A stretch of 64,000 nucleotides of DNA from the NCBI RefSeq assembly GCF_011752975.1, contig NZ_VWWP01000002.1, forward strand, positions 124,001-188,000, given 5' to 3'. This DNA is from Chryseobacterium sp. Tr-659. Its GTDB lineage: Bacteria; Bacteroidota; Bacteroidia; Flavobacteriales; Weeksellaceae. The notes under the pieces were generated by a model. It had not been told where the DNA came from. It worked only from the letters and a program-made list of their open reading frames with translations, and made no database searches. This document shows, piece after piece, positions 1 to 9,920 of the stretch; the stretch's first letter is position 1; the number at the start of each line of letters is the position of its first letter. A program made the position numbers and the translations under genes.

Positions 1-20
1 GTTTTGATTCTTTCAGCCAT
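1..20 (-). CDS. Possible start of a gene cut by the left window edge
   Basis: On the minus strand an ATG at position 20 opens a frame reading MAERIK before the window ends. It is preceded by an A-rich, Shine-Dalgarno-free stretch, which is how most genes here begin. Only six codons are visible, so neither function nor reality can be judged. The terminator at 98-155 lies between it and the permease upstream, so it would need its own promoter. Confidence 0.3.
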
Positions 21-97
21 GGCAGTGTTAGTTTGTTGTTTCTGATAGAGTTACAGCAATAATTCTGCCGATTTTATCTGATGGTAAAAAAGAAAAA

Positions 98-155
98 AGG
101 CAAAATCGCAAATCAGTCTCTCCATTAGGTTTAACTTTTTTGCCATTTTGCCTTT
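98..155 (-). terminator. Rho-independent terminator of the permease gene
   Basis: The arms AGGCAAAATCGCAAA and TTTGCCATTTTGCCT pair over about 15 bp with one mismatch. Read leftward, the hairpin is followed by a T-rich tract (complement of 86-97). It lies about 20 nt past the stop codon of the permease at 177. Confidence 0.7.
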
Positions 156-176
156 TCGCAGCTTGCTAATTATTAT

Positions 177-1859
177 TTAGCTATTCTTTAGCTCTTTCCC
201 GAGTTTGCTGTTCTTATATCCGTAGCAGAAATAAATAACCATTCCGATCAGGAACCATAGCCCGAACCAGAACCAGTTTTCATGGCTCATTCCCGTAAGA
301 AGGTATAAACATGAGCTTAAACCAACCAGCGGAATTAATGAAAGATTCTTTACAAAAGCAAGAATACAAAGGATCAGATTAATAATGATAAAGAAGAAAA
401 TAGAAGCTCTGAATTCTCCTTCTTTAGGATCTGCCCAATTCATCAGGTTTTGGAAAAACTCCGGCTGCCATTTATAAAAAGCAATTAAGCCTCCAATAAA
501 AACAACTGGGAAAATAATCTTTCCATTTACATACGGAAGGTGGAATCTTCCCTTGATCTTTTCTTTAGCCGGAAGAAGAAGTACACCTGCACATACCAGT
601 ACGAAGGCGAAAATAGTTCCGATACTTGTAAAATCAAGGATGAAAGTTTTATCAGTGAATAAGATAGGAATTCCTACTACAATACCTGTAACAATAGTTG
701 CATAAGACGGAGTCTTGTATTTTGGATGTACCTTCTGGAATCTCTGAGGCATTAATCCGTCTCGGCTCATAGCGTACCAGATTCTTGGTTGTCCCATTTG
801 GAAAACTAACAATACTGTAGTGATGGCCACAATAGCTACAAAAGAAACGACTAGTTCCATCCAGGCTACGTTGGCGTTCGTTTTTTCAAATATAAAAGAA
901 AGTGGATCTCCTACACCATCAAACTTTTTATAATCCACCATTCCGGTTAATACCAATGTCAGGGCGATATAGATTACTGTACATAATACAAGAGATATGA
1001 TCATCCCTTTCGGAAGAGTTTTCTGCGGATCTTTTGTTTCCTCAGAAAGTACACTTAAAGCATCAAATCCGATGTACGCAAAGAATACCCCGGATACCGC
1101 ACTCATTACTCCTGCAAAACCATTAGGCATGAAAGAAGGAGTTCCCGTTACGGGGCTGATAGGTGTCCAGTTGTCTTGGGTTACATAGGCAGAACCCACA
1201 AGAATTACCAGTATGATTACTGCAAGTTTTAAGATAACCAGAGAGTTATTGAAGTTTTTACTTTCCTTGACACCTACATAACAAAGCCATGTAATTAATC
1301 CATTGATAACCAAAGCGGGAATATCTACAATGAATTTTAAGCTTCCGATTAATGGAGCGCTATTCCACGCATTTAATAATTCTTTATTTTCCGAACCATA
1401 TTGGAATGCTTTTCGGGCTTCCGTATAGCTGCAGGTCAGATAATCAGGAATATGCATCCCAAGTCTTCCCAGGAAACTGGTGAAATAATCTGACCAGGAA
1501 AAAGCTACATAAATATTTCCGAAAGAGTACTCCATAATAAGCGCCCAGCCGATAACCCAGGCTATAAGTTCTCCAAAACTGGCATAAGCATAAGTATACG
1601 CAGATCCGGCGGTGGGAATTCTGCTGGCAAATTCAGCATAACATAAAGCAGTAAAGCCACAGGCAAAACCACAAATCAAATATAGAAGGATAACACCGGG
1701 GCCACCTCTGAAAACGGCTTCTCCCAAACTGCTGAAACTCCCAGCTCCAATAATGGCCGCAATACCAAAAAATACGATGTCCCACACACCTAAGACTCTT
1801 AAAAGTCCTGTTGAAGTATCTGTATCCGAATAGATTTTTCTTCTAAAAAGTTGACTCAT
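177..1859 (-). CDS. APC-family amino acid permease
   Basis: An inner-membrane secondary transporter of the amino acid-polyamine-organocation superfamily, 560 residues, with about 13-14 hydrophobic segments. The signature of the cationic amino acid transporter-like branch is visible near the N-terminus: a cytoplasmic start, then GIAAIIGAGSF in helix 1 (the conserved glycine-rich unwound region), followed by EFASRIPTAGSAYTYAY. The long soluble loop at about residues 130-175 and the extended C-terminal helices fit this family in Bacteroidota. It probably imports amino acids by proton or sodium symport; the substrate cannot be told. The gene is monocistronic: a -7 type box (TACATTTG) lies about 30 nt upstream on the minus strand and a terminator follows. 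Family assignment is sure, substrate unknown. Confidence 0.93.
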   Translation of the reverse strand: MSQLFRRKIYSDTDTSTGLLRVLGVWDIVFFGIAAIIGAGSFSSLGEAVFRGGPGVILLYLICGFACGFTALCYAEFASRIPTAGSAYTYAYASFGELIAWVIGWALIMEYSFGNIYVAFSWSDYFTSFLGRLGMHIPDYLTCSYTEARKAFQYGSENKELLNAWNSAPLIGSLKFIVDIPALVINGLITWLCYVGVKESKNFNNSLVILKLAVIILVILVGSAYVTQDNWTPISPVTGTPSFMPNGFAGVMSAVSGVFFAYIGFDALSVLSEETKDPQKTLPKGMIISLVLCTVIYIALTLVLTGMVDYKKFDGVGDPLSFIFEKTNANVAWMELVVSFVAIVAITTVLLVFQMGQPRIWYAMSRDGLMPQRFQKVHPKYKTPSYATIVTGIVVGIPILFTDKTFILDFTSIGTIFAFVLVCAGVLLLPAKEKIKGRFHLPYVNGKIIFPVVFIGGLIAFYKWQPEFFQNLMNWADPKEGEFRASIFFFIIINLILCILAFVKNLSLIPLVGLSSCLYLLTGMSHENWFWFGLWFLIGMVIYFCYGYKNSKLGKELKNS

Positions 1860-1888
1860 TCAATAACTATATTTGATTTGAAAAAAAG

Positions 1889-1896
1889 CAAATGTA
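1889..1896 (-). promoter_or_regulatory. -7 promoter box of the permease
   Basis: The minus strand reads TACATTTG, a perfect match to the Bacteroidota -7 consensus TAnnTTTG, 30 nt before the permease ATG. No clear -33 TTTG is visible at the usual distance. Confidence 0.5.
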
Positions 1897-1963
1897 ATGA
1901 TTTTTTATTTTGATGTTAACAGTTGTTAAGAACATTTGGGTGAAAATGCTCAAACAAAAAACT

Positions 1964-4216
1964 TTAATCCCTATAAACAGGGATTTCCACATAGCTGTCA
2001 TTGTACCATTTTATCTCCAGAGGTTCTCCGGAATCCTTTATCGTTTCATCACTTACATTTTTCCCTGTTCCATAATTAACTTGCCAGTTTTTATTTTTAT
2101 TAACCCCTACCAATAATACCAGCTTGCTTCCTTTTTCAATTTTTTTACTCATAAATAATGAATTTTTGATCGGGATCTGTTCTTTTTTGCCAGGCTTAAG
2201 AAGATGACGTTTAGAATTGTCTTTTGCATAACTGGCCCTTGTAAGATGCGTAGACAGTAAAAATGTCTTCCCATCCGGCTGCACCTGATATAATAAGGTA
2301 TTGGAATCAAAATCTTTCTTATTAATGGAAACGTTGAATATTCCGGATAAATTCCCGCTTACTATAATATCTCTGTCCAGAATTTCACTTTCAAAATAAA
2401 CAGAATTTGTTACATGAACACTGTCCTGTTTACTTACCGGATGATAAAGATATTTTATATTTCTGTCTTTAAAATCAATGGTTTGTTTAGTAAATTGCTC
2501 ACTTGTGGGTTTCTCAAAAACTGAAGAACCGCTTTTAGGATCCTTAAGATAAAACTTAAGAGTTGAAGAGTGCATTTTATCCAGACCAGAAACATGTTTC
2601 CATGTATTACTGCTCATGATCTGAAAATTGACTTTATCTTTTAGGAGTTCCGGTTTTTTACCATTTTTCAGAATATAATCAAACCATGAAAAGGCAAGTT
2701 CATCAATACTTATTCTTGCTATGGGATCTATCAGGATATTTCCAGAACCATAGACGTAATTGTACCCATAACTTTGAGCTCCTGCATGATCATAAGGCCC
2801 TATCACTAAATAATGGTTAGGGTTTTTGTTGTATTTGTGATGCTGTTTATAATAATACAATGCTCCAATCTGATCAGCATCATAATAGCCCGTAGTTGTT
2901 AGAACAGGAATATTTATTTTATCAAATTCCTTTTTATAAGGAACCATTTTCTGCCAGTATTTATCATAGCCAGGATGATCCAGCCATCTTTGGAAAATCT
3001 TATTTGGCTTCCCGCTTATGGAATCGAGAGCTCTGAATGATTTGCCACTTTTGTACCATTCTGTTTTGATAGAATCCCATTTTGGATAATTCGTGAAGTT
3101 CGCTTCATCGGTCAGCTTATTATTGGTGACATAGCGGATCCACTGCATCATATAGCTCATGAATACATTGTTTTGAGCAGGATAATCTATCCCGATTCCC
3201 ACCGATACCTGAGGCACAATCGTTTTCAAAGCCGGATGTAGTTTTTTAACAGCTGCCCATTGGCTAAATCCTAAGTAGCTTCCGCCTATCATTCCTACTT
3301 TACCATTGCTCCATGGTTGTTTGCTTACCCAGTCTATTACCTCATAAAGGTCCTGTGCTTCATCTTCAAACGGATTATTGGGGTCATTACTGTCTCTTTT
3401 TCCTCGGGTGTTAACCACAGCTCCTACATAATTATAAACTGCTGCTCTTTTCCCCATCCCTGCATCTACGAATTCTCCGGCATAAATATTATTGGTAAGA
3501 ATAACAGGAAGGGGAGATGTGTTTTCTTTTTTTCGTACAATAGTAATAGTAAGTGTTGTTCCGTTTTTTAAGGTAAGGTTCTTGGTTTCAATGATGAATT
3601 TTTCCTGCTCCTTTACTTTGAAAAGCTGCATAATCTGAGGCTTGATACTAGAATAGGTCTTATAATTGACATAATCTTTACATAAAGCCAGAGCGGAAGC
3701 ATAATCTATACTATCCTTATCTTTTTGTTTGGCAAGTGCAGCTTTCAGAGATTTTTTATATTCCTTTACATCACCATCCAGAGTAGTTCCTATTCTGGCA
3801 GTAAGCGGATCAGGTAAACTTTCATACTTTGAATTGAAGGCAGCTTGAAGGGCATTGGAAAAAGAAGTTTTTTTATCTTTTTCGATCAGTTTGGCCATGC
3901 TGTAGATTTCATAAGCAAGAGATTTGTTCCCTGCCATATTATGATCTGCATATTCTTTGCGGTAATCGGCTAAGCTTGCAATAGAATTTTTGTAATCTTT
4001 TGCAGCGAGCTGTAAACGAAATAGATTGTCTAAAAATGTGACTATGTGTTTTGGTTTATTTTTAGGAGACTGATGTTCAGTAATCACCTTTAGAGCAAGT
4101 TCGGGAATTTGTTTTTCCAGAATTACAGAATCTGTTGTCGCGGTTTTCGGAAAGTAAAATTTCTGAGCCTGCATTAGATTTACAAAAATTAATGCTAAAA
4201 GTATATTAAATTTCAT
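1964..4216 (-). CDS. Secreted CocE/NonD (S15) family hydrolase, copy 1
   Basis: An exported serine hydrolase of the X-Pro dipeptidyl-peptidase S15/CocE family, about 750 residues. I start at the internal Met giving MKFNILLALIFVNLMQAQ, because this makes a clean signal peptide and matches the start of the neighbouring paralogue. The open frame extends ten codons further upstream. After a helical N-terminal region (roughly residues 20-230) comes the alpha/beta-hydrolase core with the nucleophile motif GGSYLGFS, the acid in the TGYYDADQIG region and the histidine in GPYDHAG. A beta-sandwich PepX_C-type domain forms the last 230 residues. Such enzymes cleave peptides or acyl esters. It lies 175 nt downstream of a close paralogue in the same direction, which suggests tandem duplication. 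Substrate unknown. Confidence 0.88.
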   Translation of the reverse strand: MKFNILLALIFVNLMQAQKFYFPKTATTDSVILEKQIPELALKVITEHQSPKNKPKHIVTFLDNLFRLQLAAKDYKNSIASLADYRKEYADHNMAGNKSLAYEIYSMAKLIEKDKKTSFSNALQAAFNSKYESLPDPLTARIGTTLDGDVKEYKKSLKAALAKQKDKDSIDYASALALCKDYVNYKTYSSIKPQIMQLFKVKEQEKFIIETKNLTLKNGTTLTITIVRKKENTSPLPVILTNNIYAGEFVDAGMGKRAAVYNYVGAVVNTRGKRDSNDPNNPFEDEAQDLYEVIDWVSKQPWSNGKVGMIGGSYLGFSQWAAVKKLHPALKTIVPQVSVGIGIDYPAQNNVFMSYMMQWIRYVTNNKLTDEANFTNYPKWDSIKTEWYKSGKSFRALDSISGKPNKIFQRWLDHPGYDKYWQKMVPYKKEFDKINIPVLTTTGYYDADQIGALYYYKQHHKYNKNPNHYLVIGPYDHAGAQSYGYNYVYGSGNILIDPIARISIDELAFSWFDYILKNGKKPELLKDKVNFQIMSSNTWKHVSGLDKMHSSTLKFYLKDPKSGSSVFEKPTSEQFTKQTIDFKDRNIKYLYHPVSKQDSVHVTNSVYFESEILDRDIIVSGNLSGIFNVSINKKDFDSNTLLYQVQPDGKTFLLSTHLTRASYAKDNSKRHLLKPGKKEQIPIKNSLFMSKKIEKGSKLVLLVGVNKNKNWQVNYGTGKNVSDETIKDSGEPLEIKWYNDSYVEIPVYRD

Positions 4217-4391
4217 TAAGGGTATGTTTTGAGCTGCTGTTAACAAAGTATCACATCAAGATATTTTTGATTACTCAGCTGGTTACGTTTTTAGGCGCGT
4301 AAATTAAGAATTTTTTATCTTTAAAAAATGAAATGATTTTATTGGAGTTTTATTATGTGAAGTCTGCTGAAAATCACTTAAACAAAAGGTT

Positions 4392-6632
4392 TTAATCTTT
4401 ATAAACGGGTATTTCCACGTAGCTGTCATTGTACCATTTTATCTCCAGAGGTTCCTTGGCATCTTTAATAGTTTCATCACTTACATCTTTACCGGTTCCG
4501 TAATTGATCTGCCAGTTGGGACTTTTATTTACTCCTACCAGTAAAAGCAGTTTGCTTCCCTTTTCAATTTTTTTACTCATAACATATGAATTGTTAATAG
4601 GAATTTGTTCCATTGTATTGGGTTGAAGAAGCGCACGTACTTCATTGTTTTTAGCATAGCTGGCTCTTACAATATGGGTAGATAATAAAGATGATTTCCC
4701 ATCCGGCTGAATCTGATACAGGTAAGTATCCGTGTCAAAATCTTTTTTATTGATGGAAACATTGAATACTCCTGACAAGTTTCCGCTTATGATTATATCC
4801 TTATCAAGGACTTCACTTTCAAAGGCAATAGAATTGGTGGTTTTTATGCTGTCCTTTTTACCGGCCTTATAATAGGTGTCTTTCTGATTTCTGTTTTTAA
4901 AATCTACGATTTGTTTTGTGAAATTCTGGGTTTCAGGTTTATTAAATACTGATGAAGTGTTTTTTTTGTCCTGAAGATAAAATTTCAAGGTTGAGGTATG
5001 CATTTTATCAAGATCTGAAACATGTTTCCAGGTATTGGTATTCATCACCTGAAAGTTGATTCTGTCTTTTAAAATTTCCGGTTTGCTGCCATCTTTAAGA
5101 ATATAATCAAACCATGAAAATGCAAGGTCATCAATACTTATTCTGGCTACAGGATCAATAGGATTTCCATTCACATAAGTAAATCCGAAACTTTGTGCTC
5201 CTCCATGATTATAAGGACCTATAACCAAATAGTGGTTTGCATTTTTGTTATATTTATAATGTTCCTTGAAATAGTACAATGCACCTATCTGATCATCATC
5301 GTAATATCCTGTTGTTGTAAGGATAGGAATATTAATTTTAGAAAAATCTTCTTTGTAAGGAACCATTTTCTGCCAATATTGATCATATCCCGGATGATCC
5401 AGCCATCGCTGGAATATTTTGCTGGGTTTTCCACTTATTGCATCCAAAGATCTGAAGGATTTACCGCTTTTATACCATTTTGTATTAATATCATTCCATT
5501 TTACGGCGTTTGCAAAGTCGGTTTCATCAGTAAATTTATTGTTGGTTACATACTGGATCCACTGGAGCATATAACTCATGAAGATATTATTCTGAGCAGG
5601 ATAGTCAATTCCTATTCCTACAGCAACCTGTGGTACAATTGTTTTTAATGCCGGGTGAAGTTTTTTTACTGCGGCCCACTGGCTGAATCCCAGATAACTT
5701 CCACCTATCATTCCTACCTTTCCGTTGCACCAAGGCTGTTTGCTTACCCAGTCTATCACTTCATAGATATCTTCTGATTCATGCTCAAAGGGATTGTTTA
5801 TATCATTGCTGTTTCTCTTGCCACGGGTATTCACAACAACTCCAACATAATTATAAGTAGCGGCTCTTTTTCCAAAGAATTCATCGAATGGACCGGCATA
5901 AATATTATTGGTAAGAATAACCGGAAGCGGAGATGTGTTTTCTTTTTTTCTGACAATAGTAACCGTTAAAGTATTTCCGTTTTTTATAGCGAGATCCCGG
6001 GTTTCTACAATGAATTTCTCTTTGTCCTTTGCAGCTAACAGCTGCATTACCTGAGGTTTGATGCTGGAATACACTTTATAGTTCAGATAACTTTTGCATA
6101 AAGCCAGGGCCGTCCTGTAATCAATACTGTCTTTACCTTTCTGTTTGTCCAGTATGGCTTTCAATTGTTTTTTAGACTCTTTTACATCTCCATCAAGAGT
6201 AAGCCCCAGGCGGGGAATAAGTTTTTCAGGAAGACTTTCGTATTTTTGATTAAATACTTTCCGAAGAGCATCAGGAAAAGAACTGTTGTCTTCTTTTTGA
6301 GCCAGTTTGGCCATGCTGTATAGTTCAAGACCAATCAATCTGTATCCGCCCATATTGTTATCTGCAAAAAGGTTACGGTTTTCGGAAAGACTTCCTATCG
6401 ATTTCTGGTAATCCTGGGCCAACATTTGTAAGCGGAAAAGATTGTCCAGAAGGTCAATGTTATTTTCTGGTTTATACTTCGCACACTGAAGTTGGGGGAT
6501 TACCTGTAATGCAAGTCCCGGTATCTGTTTTTCCAGAATAATAGAGTCGGTAACAGCTGTTTTCGGAAAATATAATTTCTGTGCCTGCACCAGGTTTACA
6601 AAAATTAATGCTAAAAGTATCTTAAATTTCAT
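4392..6632 (-). CDS. Secreted CocE/NonD (S15) family hydrolase, copy 2
   Basis: A paralogue of the gene immediately downstream, 746 residues, with the same architecture: signal peptide MKFKILLALIFVNLVQAQ, helical N-terminal region, alpha/beta-hydrolase core with nucleophile motif GGSYLGFS, histidine in GPYNHGG, and a C-terminal PepX_C-like beta sandwich. Long blocks around the catalytic core (for example KVGMIGGSYLGFSQWAAVKK) are identical, while the N-terminal helical region has diverged more, so the copies may differ in substrate or partner. The aspartate/histidine neighbourhoods are intact, so both should be active. It is exported to the periplasm or surface. The 253-bp gap to the divergent TPR gene must hold its promoter. 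Confidence 0.88.
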   Translation of the reverse strand: MKFKILLALIFVNLVQAQKLYFPKTAVTDSIILEKQIPGLALQVIPQLQCAKYKPENNIDLLDNLFRLQMLAQDYQKSIGSLSENRNLFADNNMGGYRLIGLELYSMAKLAQKEDNSSFPDALRKVFNQKYESLPEKLIPRLGLTLDGDVKESKKQLKAILDKQKGKDSIDYRTALALCKSYLNYKVYSSIKPQVMQLLAAKDKEKFIVETRDLAIKNGNTLTVTIVRKKENTSPLPVILTNNIYAGPFDEFFGKRAATYNYVGVVVNTRGKRNSNDINNPFEHESEDIYEVIDWVSKQPWCNGKVGMIGGSYLGFSQWAAVKKLHPALKTIVPQVAVGIGIDYPAQNNIFMSYMLQWIQYVTNNKFTDETDFANAVKWNDINTKWYKSGKSFRSLDAISGKPSKIFQRWLDHPGYDQYWQKMVPYKEDFSKINIPILTTTGYYDDDQIGALYYFKEHYKYNKNANHYLVIGPYNHGGAQSFGFTYVNGNPIDPVARISIDDLAFSWFDYILKDGSKPEILKDRINFQVMNTNTWKHVSDLDKMHTSTLKFYLQDKKNTSSVFNKPETQNFTKQIVDFKNRNQKDTYYKAGKKDSIKTTNSIAFESEVLDKDIIISGNLSGVFNVSINKKDFDTDTYLYQIQPDGKSSLLSTHIVRASYAKNNEVRALLQPNTMEQIPINNSYVMSKKIEKGSKLLLLVGVNKSPNWQINYGTGKDVSDETIKDAKEPLEIKWYNDSYVEIPVYKD

Positions 6633-6885
6633 GTAATGATATGTTAATGGTATGTTTTTCGCTGCTGTTGAAAAAGTATTTGATCAAAATATATTTTAGT
6701 TAAATGCTATGATTGTTTAAAGTTTATAAGGCTAAAGTAAGAATTTTTATCATGAAATAGTGAAATGCTTTCATTATTGTGAAATTGATTATTAATGATT
6801 ATTAAATCTGTTAAAACTTGCTTAAACAATAAGTTTTTAATATTTTCGTTAACTTATGTAGACTAATTTTCTTATATCAAGAAGA

Positions 6886-9849
6886 ATGAAATCAAAAAAA
6901 ATACTTTTAGCGGCTGCGGTCATCTATTTCGGAATCTCCGAAGCTCAACAGTCTCAATATTTTACACAGAAAGAAAATTATAGATTTAATCTAGCTGAAA
7001 ATCTTTACCAGACAAAAATATACAATGCTTCTCAATACGAATATGCAAGACAATACTTCTATAATCAGAATTTGTCACGTTCAAAAAAGGAAGCTGCGCA
7101 GTTTTTTGACAACGTAATTGGGGTAATTCTTCAAAAAAACCATGCTGAGGAAGGATTAACTGCCTTTATGAAAGAATACCCGAATTCTGCTTATTTTGCT
7201 CAGGCTAACCTGCCTTTAGCAGATTATTATCTGGCAAAAAAAGATTTTGACAAAGCTTTGGAGACTTTGAAAAAAGTAAATCAGTATCAGCTTTCAAAAG
7301 AAGAGAATACCCAGTATATTCTGAAATTGGGATATGCCAAATTCATGACCGGTGATTCAAAAGGAGCAACGGATGCATTGGAGGAAGCTTATAAGTCTGC
7401 AGATCAGTCTCAAAAAGGAGATATTGCTTACATGCTGGGGCATTTATATTACAGCAACAGACAGAATGATAAAGCGTTTCAGTATTTTGATTCTATAAAA
7501 GATCAGGATAAGTTCTCAAAACTGGTACGTCCTTATTATGTACAGATGTATTATAATGATAAGAACTATGATCAGGCCATTTCTGAAGGAACAGCTCTGC
7601 TGAACGAAAATATTTCAGACTCTTATAAAGCTGAGGTTCACAAGATCATCGGGGAAAGTTACTTTATGAAGAATGATTATACCTCTGCTTATCCCCATTT
7701 GAAAGATTATTTGCGTGTACAGCAGAATCCGTCTGAAAATGATTTGTATGAAATGGGATTTGTGGCGGCTCAGCTTAAAAAATATGATGAAGCGGTTTCA
7801 TATTACAATCAGCTTCTGAACAGCAATTCCGCGTTGGCGCAAAATGCTTATTACCAATTAGGAAATGCTTATCTGGCGGTAGATAAAAAGCAGGAAGCCC
7901 TTTCCGCATTCCGTTCTTCTTATCAAATGGATTATGATGCGAAAGTGAAAAAACTGGCTCATGAACAATATGCCAAATTAAGTTACGATATCGGTAACCC
8001 GTTTGAAAGTCCTTCTGCGGTTATTCAAAGTTATATTAACGAAAACCAGAATGCAGGCAATGCTTCAGAAATGAGATCACTGCTTGTGAAATCTTATCTG
8101 TATTCCGGAAACTACAAGGAAACCCTGAACGCAATTGACAGATTACAGAGCTCTACTCCCGATATTAATAAAGTAGACCAGGAGGTTTCTTATTTATTAG
8201 GAACAGAAGAATTTAACAAAGGAAATTATGACGAGGCTGAAAAATATTTCTTAAGAAGCCTTGGATTTAATATCAATAAAGAATTTAACAGCAGAGCTTT
8301 ATACTGGCTGGCACAGGTATATTATCAGAAAGGAAATTATCCGTCTGCTATTGTTCGTTATGAAAAGCTTCTGAACGAAAATTTCCCGGAGAAACAACAA
8401 TTGCCTTATGATCTTGGATATGCTTATTTTAAATCCAAGAAATTTGATCAGGCAGCTGCTTATTTCAAACAATATCTGACGAATCCGAAGCCTGAATTTA
8501 AAAATGATGCCGAACTTCGTCTGGCAGATATCCACTATGCAAATAATGATCTGAATGAAGCGATTGCTATTTACGATAAAAACGAAGATGCCACAGATTA
8601 TACCCTTTACCAGAAAGCAATGGCTTTAGGATTTAAAGGAGATACCCAGGCAAAAATCAGCAATCTTAAAAACCTTCTTTCTAAATATCCGGATTCGGAA
8701 TATTATGATGATGCTCAGTATGAAATCGGAACGGCATATGCTGCTCAGGATGATTTTACCAACTCCAATGATTATTTTGGAAAAGTAATTAAAACATCCT
8801 CTGACAAAGATCTTATTGCAAATGCTTCTATTTACAGAGCACAGAATTACATCGATCAGAACCAGAATGATAAAGCACTTTCTGAACTTCAATCTTTAAG
8901 TGAGCAGTATAAGAATACAGCTTATGCACAGAAAATTGTTCAGGCAGCAAAACCTATTTTCACGAAAAACGGAGATGTTTCAGGATATGAAGCTTTTGCC
9001 AGAAATGCAGGTGTGAATGTAGATACTGCTGAAATTGATGAAATCAACCTATCTACCGGAAAACAATACTTCTCTAAGAAAGATTATAAGAATGCAATTT
9101 CTTATTATGAAAAGTATCTGACACAGAACCCAACAGGTGAAGGATTATATCAGGCGAAGTATGAATTGGGAGAAAGTTATTACCAAACTAATAATTCAAC
9201 AAAAGCTTTACTTGTGCTTCAGGAAGTCGCTGGAATTCAGAATGATTACCAGGATGATGCACAAACTCGTTTAGCTCAGATCTTTATTGCACAAGGGAAT
9301 ACTGCAGAAGCTAAAAAATACCTTGAAGGTATTAAGAACTCTTCCAATATTGGCATTAAGAATTATGCAAATGTGGAACTGATGAAGTTGTATGCTGAAG
9401 AAAAGAATTTCTCTGAAGCTGAAAAACTGGCCAATGCTGTTATTGCCAATTCCAAGAACTCTGCTGCAGTTATTGAGACTGCAAAAGTGATTAAAGCGAG
9501 AAGCCTGATGAACTCCGGAAAAGATAAAGATGCTCAGGCTGCGTATGCTTCTCTTGAGAAATCATCCAATACATCGGTAGCTGCAGAAGCTTTATATGCA
9601 AAAGCGTACTATCAGAATAAAGGAAAAGCCTTTAAATCTTCGAATGAGTCAGTCTTTAAGCTTGCCAATAACTATGCATCAGAAGAATTCTGGGGAGCAA
9701 AAGCGTTAGTGTTGATGGCTAAAAACTATATCGGTCTGAAAGATAATTACCAGGCAAGTTATACATGTGACCAGATCATTGCTAACTATAAGGATTTCCC
9801 TGAAATCGTTGCAGAAGCTAAGGAGGTTAAAAAGCAGATTAAAAAGTAA
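6886..9849 (+). CDS. Exported TPR-repeat protein
   Basis: A 987-residue protein with an N-terminal signal peptide (hydrophobic stretch ending GISEAQ) followed almost entirely by tetratricopeptide-type helical repeats. Many units end in patterns such as YYNQLLNSNSALAQNAYYQLG or YDQAAAYFKQYL. The asparagine- and lysine-rich composition and periodic A..Y.LG..Y motif match large periplasmic or outer-membrane-associated TPR proteins of Flavobacteriia, which act as scaffolds. It is followed 71 nt later by a co-directional outer-membrane barrel gene, so the two may work as a pair. A weak promoter (TTG, 20-nt spacer, TATTTTCG) can be seen about 45 nt upstream. No enzymatic domain seen. Confidence 0.88.
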   Translation: MKSKKILLAAAVIYFGISEAQQSQYFTQKENYRFNLAENLYQTKIYNASQYEYARQYFYNQNLSRSKKEAAQFFDNVIGVILQKNHAEEGLTAFMKEYPNSAYFAQANLPLADYYLAKKDFDKALETLKKVNQYQLSKEENTQYILKLGYAKFMTGDSKGATDALEEAYKSADQSQKGDIAYMLGHLYYSNRQNDKAFQYFDSIKDQDKFSKLVRPYYVQMYYNDKNYDQAISEGTALLNENISDSYKAEVHKIIGESYFMKNDYTSAYPHLKDYLRVQQNPSENDLYEMGFVAAQLKKYDEAVSYYNQLLNSNSALAQNAYYQLGNAYLAVDKKQEALSAFRSSYQMDYDAKVKKLAHEQYAKLSYDIGNPFESPSAVIQSYINENQNAGNASEMRSLLVKSYLYSGNYKETLNAIDRLQSSTPDINKVDQEVSYLLGTEEFNKGNYDEAEKYFLRSLGFNINKEFNSRALYWLAQVYYQKGNYPSAIVRYEKLLNENFPEKQQLPYDLGYAYFKSKKFDQAAAYFKQYLTNPKPEFKNDAELRLADIHYANNDLNEAIAIYDKNEDATDYTLYQKAMALGFKGDTQAKISNLKNLLSKYPDSEYYDDAQYEIGTAYAAQDDFTNSNDYFGKVIKTSSDKDLIANASIYRAQNYIDQNQNDKALSELQSLSEQYKNTAYAQKIVQAAKPIFTKNGDVSGYEAFARNAGVNVDTAEIDEINLSTGKQYFSKKDYKNAISYYEKYLTQNPTGEGLYQAKYELGESYYQTNNSTKALLVLQEVAGIQNDYQDDAQTRLAQIFIAQGNTAEAKKYLEGIKNSSNIGIKNYANVELMKLYAEEKNFSEAEKLANAVIANSKNSAAVIETAKVIKARSLMNSGKDKDAQAAYASLEKSSNTSVAAEALYAKAYYQNKGKAFKSSNESVFKLANNYASEEFWGAKALVLMAKNYIGLKDNYQASYTCDQIIANYKDFPEIVAEAKEVKKQIKK

Positions 9850-9920
9850 AAATGTAGTATCCTATTCATGTAAATGCTCATTGATGCATGTATATGAATA
9901 CATAAATACACCCAATAGTA

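Noticed and set aside
5193..5648. 151-residue plus-strand ORF inside the second S15 hydrolase
   Set aside because: It lies wholly antisense to a strongly supported gene, and its Ile/Phe/Cys-rich composition is typical of shadow frames. The same holds for the other antisense ORFs in this window.
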